From Owenia fusiformis (taxonomy: Eukaryota > Annelida > Polychaeta > Sabellida > Oweniidae), in the NCBI GenBank assembly GCA_903813345.2, contig CAIIXF020000006.1:27909936-27973935 (forward strand): a DNA stretch of 64,000 nucleotides. The letters run 5' to 3'. The notes under the pieces are model-generated. The model did no database searches. It worked only from the letters and a program-made list of their open reading frames with translations, and was not told the DNA's origin. Numbering within the stretch: position 1 is the first letter of the stretch; each line of letters begins with the position of its first letter. Shown here piece after piece: positions 1 through 12,200 of the stretch. A program made the translations under genes and the position numbers.

Positions 1-215
1 CTCAGGACTACAAGTTGTCACCATTGGTCGAACTGGAGACCTGCATTTTTCAAAATCAATTCCATCTTTGAAAATTATGCGAAAAATGCATGTACAATAC
101 ATGTAACACAAAAATACATATTAAATCATTTGTAATAATTCATAGTTTGAACATTTTAAAGGTATATGAAGAAATTTGATGGCAAAATGAAAATAACTTG
201 AAATGACGGACTCAC
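1..215. other. Start of window: SCAI intron 4, no gene recognised
   Basis: This is the sequence downstream, on the minus strand, of SCAI exon 4, so it should be intron 4. The next exon (expected to encode the segment after the NKEDR residues) is not visible and must lie left of position 1. The first 45 bases have an open minus frame after a possible acceptor AG, but the translation does not resemble SCAI, so no exon is called. Confidence 0.5.
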
Positions 216-3200
216 CTGTCTTCCTTATTAGCCTTGGAATAATAGGCCCTCATTCTGATGGCTGAATAAAATGAGAACGACTCATTTAAATAGTTTGTCT
301 CACTAGTGCGTAAACTGAAAATTGTAAAAAAAAAGTATTAATGATAGGTTGATCAAAAGTATGGTGTTGCTGCTTCATTGATAAGACAGAGGATCTTATC
401 TGACTGATAGAGAACATATAACATGGTTTAGAAATGTCGTTTTAGATCATTTCGAAGGGTGATCAGGGGGGGGTGGGATCGCAAAAAAAATAACAATTCA
501 GTTTTTAGTCAAGGGGTGCAATTGTGGCATATACAAGCCACAAATAAGATTTATTTTAAATTTTACAAAAATAGATGCAATTTCCTGGTTATTGGGGGCA
601 CCCCCCCCCCCCCCCCCCCCGGCTGCGCCTATGGTGATCTAAACTAATTTACATACTACACACAAAATATACAGCATAAAATATTGACTGATTTCCAAAG
701 TTATAGGATTGGATACTCAAATGCTTTTCATGAATCAAGACATTGATAGAATTATATACTGTGAATACAACACAAGTATTGCCATATCATCTGGTTATGG
801 CTATGTTTTACATTAAAATCTATCACCATAGTAACATAGCAACTAAATAAATAATTGACAATTTCTCTATTAGACTATTTTACATGAGATTTTTAGAGAC
901 TATATTAATACCACCCGATGGTTAGAAATGGTTGACATTTCATCTATCAGCCTATTTCATTATTAGACTCCAGATGAAAATCTGGAGTCTATTGCTTTTG
1001 CCAGTTTTCTTATTATTATTATTTTTTTTTTCTTATTCTTCCTCCTTACAAGATTTCTCACCAACTAGAAGAACTTACTTTAAGCTGCTTACATGATCAA
1101 CTAGGGAATGTATCTGGGATTATGGGAAATTAGGTCAAATTTTTATCTAGGTCAAAGGTCAAGAACTAGGTCAAATCCAGTACTTTGTCACTTTTTCCCA
1201 TTATCTCGGTCGTCCTTCAATATTTTTGATCCGGGTTTTTTTCATTGTGTTCCTCATAAAAAAGTAGAAAAGCTAGGGTCGATTTAGTTTTTTGGTATCT
1301 CAAACCGATTTCGAGATATCAGTGTCCGAAAACGAGGTCCAAAAAAAAGTTCTCCGAATCCAATGTTCAGGATATCAGTCTTATAGGAAATTTTCTCAGG
1401 ATTCCGAATCTGAAAACCAAATTTCGATTCGACTTCCCGTTCGGAAGTTATGGCGTTTTGAAAATTCAAAAATCGCTAAATTCGGTGCCCCATGTTAATT
1501 CAATGGGAAAAAATATTTTTTTGAAGTGTAAAATACGAGATATAGACTAAGCACAGCTAAACATAATGGAAGCCCATAAAAGAAAGGGACCTCAAGACCT
1601 TCTTTTCATAAAATTTTGGACACCAAAATGCCTAGGTCAAAATCTAGGTCAAATTCAAAGTTTTTCCTTATTTTTGCGATTCTGACACTACAGATTAATT
1701 ATATTCTTCGAAATTTTGTATACATATAGCCAAGAGTGTGCTTATAGTGGTAGCCTTTTGCCGTCAGAAAGTATTTTGACCCACTTTTGAGATATGGTGT
1801 CCGAAAAGTAGGTCAAAATAAAAATTTCTCCAAACTCAACGTATGAGTTATGAATTAAGGATAGAATTTTCTCAGGAATCCGAATCTGCAAACCAAATTT
1901 CGATCCGACTTCCCGTTAGGAAGTTATGGCGTTTTGAAATTTCGAGAAAAATTGATCTGATGGTATCCTGATAGAAAGTCAAGGAAAAAAGATTTTTTTG
2001 AAGTGTAAAATACGAGATATAGACTGAGTACAGCTTAAGATAATGAATTCCTATAAAAGAATGGGACCTCAAAAGCTACCTAGTTTCAATATTTGGACAC
2101 CAAAATGCCTAGGTCAAAATCTAGGTCAAATTCATAGTTTTTCCTTATTTTTACGATTCTGGCACTACACTTTTAGGATTTGCTTCAAAATTTCGTATAC
2201 AGGTAGAAAATAGTGTGCTAATAGTGATAGCCTTTTGCCGTCAGAAAGTATTTTGACCCATTTTTGAGATATGGCGTCCTAAAAGTGGGTCAAAATAAAA
2301 AAATCTCCAAATTTAATGTATGAGTTATGAAATAAGGGTAGAATTTTCCCAGGAATCTGAATCTGCAAACCAAATTTCAATCCGACTTTCGGTCAAAAAT
2401 TCCTACTTACCTACCTACCTACATACCACTCGGATACCTACTTAGCTACCTACTTCTCGGCTACCTACTCTGCTACTTACTCAGCTACTTACTCAGCTAC
2501 CTACTCAGCTGCTTACTCAGCTTCCTTCTCAGCTACCTACTCAGCTACTCACTCAATTACTTAATCATCTACTTACTCAGCTTGCTACTCAGTTACTTAC
2601 TCAGCTACCTACTCAAGTAAATCAATCTGGAGTCTTAAATTGAACTTTGTTCAATTTACAAATCTAGTTATTATTCTTTCTTCCTCCTAACAGATTTTCT
2701 CTCCAACTATAACATCTCACTTAATCCAACCTACATGGTTAACTGGGGAATGTATCTGGCTTTCTGGGAAATTAGGTCAAATTTTTATCTAGGTCAAAGG
2801 TCAAGAACTAGGTCAAATCCAGTACTTTGTCACTTTTTCCCATTATCTCGGTCGTCCTTCAATATTTTTGATCCGGTTTTTTTCATTGTGTTCCTCATAA
2901 AAAAGTAGAAAACCTAGGATCAGTTTAGTTTTTTGGTATCTCAAACCGATTTCGAGATATCAGTGTCCGAAAACGAGGTCCAAAAAAAAGTTCTCCGAAT
3001 CCAATGTCCAGGATATCAGATTTATAGGAAATTTTCTCAGGATTCCGAATCTGAAAACCAAATTTCGATTTGACTTCCGGTTCAGAAGTTATGGCGTTTT
3101 GAAAATTCAAAAATCGCTAAATTTGGTGCCCCATGTTAATTCAATAGGAAAAAAAAATTTTTTGAAGTGTAAAATACGAGATATAGACTAAGCACAGCTA

Positions 3201-6200
3201 AACATAATGGAAGCCCATAAAAGAAAGGGACCACAAGACCTTCTTTTCATAAAAATTTGGACACCAAAATGCCTATGTCAAAATCTAGGTCAAATTCAAA
3301 GTTTTTCCTTATTTTTGCGATTCTGACACTACAAATTAATTATATTCTTCGAAATTTTCTATACATGTAGCCAAGAGTGTGCTAATAGTGTTAGCCTTTT
3401 GCCGTCAGAAAATATTTTGACCCACTTTTGAGATATGGTGTCCGAAAAGTAGGTCAAACTAAAAAGTTCTCCAAATTTAACGTATGAGTTATGAATTAAG
3501 GGTAGAATTTTCTCAGGAATCTGAATCTGCAAACCAAATTTCAATCCGACTTTTGGTTTGGAAGTTATGTTGTTTTGAAAGCTCAAAAATCGCTAAATTT
3601 GGTGCCCCATGTTATGGCAATGGGAAAAAAGATTTTTTTGAAGTGTAAAATACGAGATAAAGACTGAGTACAGCTTCACATAATGAAAGCCTATAAAAGA
3701 AAGGGACCTCAAAAGCTAGCTAGCTTCACAATTTGGTCACCAAAATGCCTAGGTCAAAATCTAGGTCAAATTTATAGTTTTAACTTATTTTTGCGATTCT
3801 GACACTACACTTTAATTATTTGATTCAAAATTTTGTATACAGGTAGCAAAGAGTGTGCTAATAGTGTTAGCCTTTTGCCGTCAGAAAGTATTTTGACCCA
3901 CTTTTGAGATATAGTGTCCGAAAAGTAGGTCAACATGAAAGTTTCTCCAAATTTAACGTATGAGTTATGAATTAAGGGTAGAATTTTCTCAGGAATCCAA
4001 ATCTGCAAATCAAATTTCAATCCGACAACCGGTTTGGAAGTAATGGCGTTTTGAAAAATTAAAAAATTGGTATTTTGATATCCCATGTTATGTCAATTAT
4101 CTTTGTCACTATTCGTCGTTATTCCTTTCTCTTTTTTCATCATGTAGCTTAAAGACAGTCCTTTCATTATTGTAACTGTCTTTTTTGATTACTCTTACCG
4201 ATTTTGAGGAATGGCGTCCGGAAAGTAGGTCAACATAAAAAGTTCTCAAAATTTAATGTATGAGTTATGACACAAACATAGAATTTTCTCAGAAATTTGA
4301 ATCTGCAAACCAAATTTCGACCCAAATTCTGGTTAGATAGTCATAGCTGTTTGAAGTCTCGAAAAGTTGATATTATGATATCCCCATGTTAAGCCAATGT
4401 AGACGAAGATAAGCTACTTAAGAGTTGTCTAAATGTCTGTATTCTAGATGACTCAGCTTATTCTGAATTTTTCAGCTTACAGTATTTTGGATGACTCAGC
4501 TTAAAAAAAGTTTTAAATCTGGAGTCTTAAATTGAACTTGTTCAATTTACATGTCTAGTTCTTTTTACATTTTTTTGATTTTGCCCTTTGTAATAACAGC
4601 GCTAACATCGTGCATTCAACTTTTTACTTCACATCAAATACTTGTATAAATAATCAGTAAATAAAACTTGATCTACAGCAATGTACTTCTTTCAGTTCTA
4701 AGGTTATTATAGCCCGATAACATACAATCTATGAATATGAAATGTTGCCCTTTGTGATTTCAATGAGAGTTTAAGCAAAATAGAGGACTTTCAACTTTTT
4801 ACCTCACATCAAATACTTGTTCAAATAATCAATAAATAACACTTGATCTAAAGATATGTTCTTCTTTTAGTTAAAAGGTTATTATAACCCGATAACATAC
4901 AAGCAGCTATGAATATGAGTTCTGAGAACTGATTATAATAAAGTCAACATGCAAAAAGTTGTGTGTCATTTCAAAGTACATGAATCCAAAGTAAATTTCC
5001 TTAAATAAAGTGGGATTACTGATTCCAACAAGAACATATAGTTAACTCTAATCCTTCACCAAAGGAGATACAATAGGACAATAAAATACTGCTGAAAATA
5101 TAAATTAAATTTAAATCAGGAAGTTGATTTTCAAGAACATTGTACCAAAATACAAAATGGCATCAGCTGGAGATCGTTTCAAGGCAGGCCTCATTTGTGG
5201 ATTGTGCCAGGATATATTAACTGACCCAAGGATCCTGCCGTGTATGCATGTTTATTGCCTGAAGTGTCTACATAGTCTGGATGAGAAGAGTAAGCTTCAG
5301 GGAAAATGTTTCAATTGCCCAGAATGCCGCCATGAGTGTATTGTATCACAGGAAGGGGTGGGAGAGTTCAAGGTGAGCCCTACAATTTCATTCTTGGTTG
5401 AGGCCTATAAGGACAGTTACCAGACTCAAGAGCCTGAATGTATGACATGTCGCGACACGCATGAGAATATTACCCCAGCAACTACAAGATGCTTGGAATG
5501 CAACAAGAGGTTATGCGTTACATGTCGTAAGAATCATGACTCATTTCTTCAGGGTCATAAAATACTTGACCTTACAGGAGATAAAGCTAGTGATCTACAA
5601 ACAACACTTCAGTCCATAAAGGAGCGTAGTGTGTTCTGTGAGAAACATCCAACCAAACCAATAGAGCTCTTCTGTAAAGTTGACAAAAGAGTACTTTGTC
5701 ACCTGTGCTACCCAATAGACCAAGCAGGTCATTCTTGTGAGGACATAAAAGAAACAGCTGTCAAAAACATGAAGCCTATTGGTGCAGTTATCACACAGGG
5801 TAAAGGACTTGTAGACATGTATGAGGAAGCTATTAAGGAGACACAGGCTTACAAATGTGAACTGGAGAAAAATGCTGAAAATGTCGTTGCTGCTGTTAAC
5901 AATGATATGAATGTTTTGATGCAAGCAATCCGTGTCAAGTGCAAGTCTTATATAGAGCTGGTTCAGAAAGAAAAGGAATCCAATGTGAAGCAAGTTGTGT
6001 CCCACCTCGGCCACCTGGAGCTTCAGAAAGCCATTACAGAGGGTCAAATCAACAAGTATTGTACTATGGTAGAGCATGGCCACCCTGTAGAAATAGCAGG
6101 CCTGGGGGAACAGACCAGTAAGAAATCAGAGGAGTGGTCTAAGCAACCCAAGCTGCACTTTAACTTCAGAATTGATATCAAATTCACAGATGGTAAAGTC

Positions 6201-9200
6201 AAAGAAGATGGGGTGCAGTTTGGAAGAGTACAAGTTGTAAAGATGCATGCAAAAGATGAGCTGAAGCCCCTATGTGAGCCCTCTGAAGAGCACAGAGAAC
6301 TACAAGAAAATTATATATTTGACATCACAGTTACACAAGCTGGTGATTATGTAACAACAGGCTTTGTTGGAGGTACATCCAAAATATATGATATAAACTT
6401 TAAATTAAAGAAAGATATAGGAAAGAAATTCTATAATCATGTAACAATGATGCCTGATAACAACCTGGCCTTTACAGATTGGTCAAACACTATCAGATTC
6501 CACCTTCCAGATGGTACCCACAAGCAAGATATAGTATGTAAAGGTTTATCAAAACTATGGGGCATAGCAATGAACACAACATCAGGAAACCTACTAGTCT
6601 GTGATAGGGGCACCAAGAATAATGTATACCACATTGATCCTGCAACAGGTGATACAGTTTATCAATATCCACCAGGCACATTCAAAGATCCTCTGTATGT
6701 GGCATGCAACAGCAAGGGTGTGATCCTGGTGAGTGACTCAGGAGCCAACTGCATAAAGGGATTTGACCAGCAAGGAAATGAGGTGTTCTCTTATGGTGAG
6801 GAAGGAGATGGAGATCAACAGCTGTCCCAACTTAAAGGGATATGCACTGATGCAGGTGACTACATATTTGTGGCAGACTGGGGCAATAACCGTGTCCATC
6901 TACTCAGCCCTGAGGGAGACTTCATCAAATATGTTCTAACAAATAAGGATGGTTTGAGTAGACCATATGCTGTTGCAATCTATGATGGAAAACTCCTGGT
7001 GGGGGACAACACAGGGAATCTCTTCACTGTGAAATACAGAGAATAAGGTAGGCATAATGTTATAAAGTGGTCATGTTCAAGTCAAGCTGATTCACAGTAC
7101 ATACATGTATACTTTAATTGCTTCCTATGCTGCCCTTTGTAATTTCTCATTGGTACTGGTCAGTGAGAAGTATCCCATGCAGGTCATGTTTGTGTCTAAA
7201 CCCATTTTAGAATAAACAATTAGAATTACAATAGCATTCCTTCACATTAATCATTTCTATATTGAGTAGATGAAGTACATTTAGCATGTTTATCTGCCAT
7301 AAAGATTTAAACAATTTGCAATTTACATAGAGTATCAAATACTAATTAATCAACCTCAGATACTAATCACTGAAACTAATCACTGAATAATACAATGATA
7401 ACACTTTAATAACTGTTTTTTCTTGCTTTTCAGTTTCTGGACAAGGTCTTTGAAGGAGGGGGGTGTATATACAGTATGCCTTTGGTACCAACATACAGTA
7501 TACAGTATGCCTTTGGTACCAACATACAGTATACAGCCTTAAGTACCCACATATGTGGATATTAGCCATATGGACATAGATAAACAAATATGGACAAGGA
7601 AGCCCTGAATCAGATTCTCCCATGGATTGAACTTTTGTCAAGTATCAAAAATAATGCAATTGATTTGATTGACCTGTGAATACCTATTTTCAGAAGAATA
7701 TTTATTTTCATGGACTTCGAAATTAAACTATTCCAGAGAATCTACCAATGTCTCTGCCTTCTGTATGTATTTTTACATTACCTAAGTGAATGAATACTCA
7801 AGCGGTATATAACTTTGACTGTTAATTTGAATTTTTGACCTACCCTATGTTTGAAAATCAAGGATTGCGAGGCTCATACTGTACCATTCCATTCTAAGTA
7901 TAACAACAATGCCTTTGTATTGGTACATTATTCTGTTATACAGAGTCCCTACTTTCAGCAGCATTTGGGTCCCCAGCTGTGAGAATGGCTTCTCACAGCT
8001 GGGTACCAAAAGGCTGCTAAAAAGAGGGACTCTTTACAATAAAGCAATGCACCGACAGATTGGCAATTTTGTTTTGCTTTAAATAGAAGAATTTTTAAGA
8101 AAAACGGTGCAGTATGAGACTCACCATCCTTGATTTTTAAACATCTGGTAGGTCAAAAATTCGTGATACTGCTTTCCCATTTTGAATTGCAAAACTAGTA
8201 TCAATTTATCCGATTCATGAGCATTGAGCATGAGTTAAATAGCAACTTAGTTAAATCAAAATGTTGCAAAAATGCTTGCATTATCAGGGGTTTCACTACA
8301 ATTTCTCACAACTGGCTAAATAAATGAAAACAACAGGCAAAATTAATGGAAATCATAAATTTAACATGGAAAAAAGTGAAAAGTCCCTAAAAACAACAGT
8401 GAAAACAACGGTAAAAATTGCCCTGTTGCCTGCTGCTAATGAAATCTAATGAAAATTAGATTTTCAGAGACTATATTTATACCATCTGATGGTTAGAAAT
8501 AGTTGACATTTCATCTATCAGCCTTTTTCATTATATTTTTTTACATTTTTTTTTATTTTGCCCTTTGTAATAACAGCGTTAACATCGTGCATTCAACTTT
8601 TTACTTTTCATCAAATACTTTTTCAAATATCAATAAATAACACTTGATCTACAGCAATGTACTTCTTTCAGTTCTAAGGTTATTATACCCTGATAACATA
8701 CAATCTACGAATATGAAATGTTGCCCTTTGTGATTTCAATGAGAGTTTAAGCATAATAGTGGACTTTCAACTTTTTACTTCACATCAAATACTTGTTCAA
8801 ATAATCAATAAATAACACTTGATCGACAGCAATGTTCTTCTTTTAGTTCAAAGGTTATCATAACCCGATAACATACAAGCTATGAATATGAGTTCTGAGA
8901 ACTGATTATAATAAAGTCAACATGCAAAAAGTTGTGCGTCATTTCAAAGTACATGAATCCAAAGTAAATTTCCTTAAATAAAGTGGGATTACTGATTCCA
9001 ACAAGAACATATAGTTAACTCTAATCCTTCACCAAAGGACATACAATAGGACAATAAAATATTGCTGAAAATATCAATTAAATTTAAATCAGGAAGTTGA
9101 TTTTCAAGAACATTGTACCAATATACAAAATGGCATCAGCTGGAGACCGTTTCAAGGCAGGCCTCATTTGTGGATTGTGCCAAGATATATTAACTGACCC

Positions 9201-12200
9201 AAGGATGCTGCCGTGTATGCATGTTTATTGTCTGAAGTGTCTACACCGTCTGGTTGAGAAGAGTAAGCTTCGGGGAGAATATTTCAATTGTCCAGAATGC
9301 CGACAGGAGTGTATCGTACCACAAGAAGGGGTGAGAGAGTTCAAGGTGAGCCCTACAATTTCATTCTTGGTTGAGGCCTATAAGGACAGTAACCAGACCC
9401 AAGAACCTGAATGTACCACATGTCGTGATAACCAAAAGAAGCATACCCCAGCTACCACCCAATGCCTTGATTGCAACAAAAGGCTGTGTGCCACTTGTCT
9501 ACTGTTTCATGACTCATTCTCTCAAGGTCATAAAGTAGTTGACATTACTGGGGATAAAGCTAATGACCTCAAGACAGCACTCCAGTCCATAAAAGAGCGC
9601 AGTGTATTCTGTGAGAAACATCCAACAAAACCAATGGAGCTCTTCTGTAAAGTTGACAAAAGAGTGCTTTGTCACCTGTGTTACCCAATAGACCATGCAG
9701 GTCATACTTGTGAGGACATAAAAGAAACAGCTGTCAAAAACATGAAGCCTATTGGTGCAGTTATCACACAGGGTAAAGGACTTGCAGACATGTATGAGAA
9801 AGCTATTGAAGAAACACAGGCTTATAAATGTGAACTGGAGAAAAATGCTGAAAATGTCATTGCTGCTGTTAACAATGATATGAATGTTTTGATGCAAGCA
9901 ATCCGTGTCAAGTGCAAGTCCTACACAGATTTGGTTCAGAAAGAAAAGGAATCTAACGTGAAGCAAGTTTTGTCCCATATTGCTCACCTGGAGCTTCAAA
10001 AAGCCATTACAGAGGGTCAAATCAACAAGTACTGCACAATGGTAGAGCATGGTCACCCAGTAGAAATAGCAGGCCTGGGGGAACAGACCAGTAAGAAATC
10101 AGAGGAGTGGTCTAAGCAACCCAAGCTGCACTTGAACTCCAGAATTGATATCAAATTCACAGATGGTAAAGTCAATGAAGATGGGGTGCAGTTTGGAAGA
10201 GTACAAGTAGAAAAGATACATGCAAAAGATGAGCTGAAGCCCTTGTGTGAGCCCTCTGAAGAGCACAGAGAACTACAAGAACATTGTATATTTGACATCA
10301 CAGTTACGCAAGCTTGTGATTATGTAACAACAGGCAGCTTATATGGTACATCCAAAATATATGATATAAACTTTAAATTAAAAAAAGATATAGGAAAGAA
10401 ATTCTCTAATCTAACAATGATATCTGATAACAACCTGGCCTTTACAGATCGGTCAAACACTATCAGAGTCCACCTTCCAGATGGTACCCACAAGAGAGAT
10501 ATGGTATGTAAAGGTTTATCAGAACTATGGGGCATAGCAATGAACACAACATCAGGAAACCTACTAGTCTGTGATAGGGGCACCAAGAATAATGTATACC
10601 ACATTGATCCTGCAACAGGTGATACAGTTTATCAATATCCACCAGGTACATTCAAAGATCCTCTGTATGTGGCATGCAACAGCAAGGGTGTGATCCTGGT
10701 GAGTGACTTAGGAGCCAACTGCATAAAGGGATTTGACAAGCAAGGAAAGGAGGTGTTCTCTTATGGTGAGGAAGAAGATGGAGATCAACAGCTGTCTGGT
10801 CCTCGTGGATTATGCACTGATGCAGGTGACTATATATTTGTTGCAGACTATGGCAATATTCGTGTTCATCTACTTAGCCCTGATGGAGACTTTATCAAAT
10901 ATGTTCTGACAGAGAAGGATGGTTTAAGTGGACCATGTGCTGTTGCAATCCATGATGGCAAACTCCTGGTGGGGGATGAAAATGGGAACCTCTTCACTGT
11001 GAAATACAGAGAATAAGGTAGGCATAATGTTTTATAGTGGTCATGTTCACGTCAATCTGATTCACAGTACATACATGTATACTTTAATTGCTTCCTACGC
11101 TGTCCTTTGTAATTTCTGATGGGTTCTGGTCAGTGAGAAGTATCCCATGCAGGTAATGTTTGTGTTTAAAGCCATTTTAGAATAAACAATTAGAATTAAA
11201 GTAGCATTCTTTCACATTAATCATTCTTATCTTGAGTAGATGAAGAACACAGAGAGGGGGTAGGGGGCTTATATGCCATAAAGATTTAAACAATTTGCAA
11301 TTTACAAATACTAATTAATCAACCTCAGATACTAATCACTGAAACTAATCACTGAATAATGCAATGATAACAGTCTATTAACTGTTTTTCTTGTTTTTCA
11401 GCCTCAGAACAAGGTCTTTGAAGGAGGGGGATGTATATACATGTACAGTATGCCTTTGGTACCCACATGTGGATATTAGCCATATGGACATAGATAAACA
11501 AATATGGACAAAGAAGCCCTGAATCAGATTCTCCCTTGGATTGAACTTTTGTCAAGTATCAAAATTAGTGTAATTGATTTGATTGATCTGTGAATACCTA
11601 TTTTCAGAAGAATATTGTTTTTCATGGACTTTGAAATTAAACTATTCCAGAGAATCCATCAATGCTTCTGCCTCCTGCATGTATTTTCATATTACCTAAG
11701 TGAACTTATTGCTTTCCCTTTTTGAAATGCAAAACTAGTATCAATGCGTCCAATTCATGAGCGTGAGCTAAATACCAACTAAGTTACATCAAAATGTTTC
11801 AAAAATGCTTGCATTATCAGGGGTTTCACTAGAATTTCTCACAACAGGCTAAATAAATGAAAACAACAGGCAAAATTAATGGCAAAATTAATGGAAATCA
11901 TTAGTTTAACATGGAAAAAAGTGAAAAGTCCCTAAAAACAACAATAAATGCTTGCATTGATGTCAATAGCAACTTGGTTGTTTGTTACATGTAATCATTG
12001 TTTTTTTGTTCTTTTTTATTAAAATCAATGTTACATATTTACAGGTTGTAGTGGCTATGACCCCAAAGAGGGAGTTATTAATAGTGCACTACAGGTAACA
12101 TTACAGGTAACTGTAAAAAGAAATTAAAGAAACTGAACTTACTAATAATGGTAGTATAGTTGCCCTATTTTGGATGCAATTTCTCCAATCTGCCATCGTT

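Larger units (their letters stand above)
965..4558 (+). mobile_element. Helentron/Helitron2-like non-autonomous element, tandem dimer
   Basis: The left end begins AGACTCCAGAT, itself folded against ATCTGGAGTCT at 980-990. The right end carries ATCTGGAGTCT subterminally (4517-4527), then a hairpin with arms AAATTGAAC/GTTCAATTT (4529-4548), then CTAG (4555-4558). The element lies between two T residues (964, 4559). The paralogous site near 8531-8545 lacks it. Asymmetric terminal inverted repeats, a 3' hairpin just before a CTAG end, T|T insertion without target duplication and internal tandem repeats are the known hallmarks of Helentron-associated elements. A second 3' end (2625-2667) divides it into two units, 965-2667 and 2668-4558; the second lacks the 5' terminal repeat. 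No Rep-helicase reading frame is present. The short open frames here are repeat translations. Confidence 0.75.
885..8410. repeat. Segmental duplication unit 1 (contains TRIM copy 1)
   Basis: This unit aligns with 8455-11945 from the sequence around TAGAGACTATATT through the TRIM gene and its 3' flank to AAAAGTCCCTAAAAACAAC. It is longer than unit 2 because of two insertions, the Helentron-like element at 965-4558 and a foldback at about 7790-8168. Without these both units are about 3.5 kb. Unit 2 follows within about 45 bases, so this is a direct tandem duplication inside SCAI intron 3. Confidence 0.85.

Noticed and set aside
1-45. Possible further SCAI exon at the left edge
   Set aside because: Its minus-strand translation does not resemble the expected continuation of SCAI.
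1284-4086. Several 60-90-residue open frames with similar sequences on the minus strand
   Set aside because: They are repeat translations of the sub-repeats inside the Helentron-like element.
5595-6083. 162-residue minus-strand open frame opposite TRIM copy 1 (similarly 9514-10056 in copy 2)
   Set aside because: It is the antisense shadow of the TRIM reading frame; conserved only because the duplicate is.
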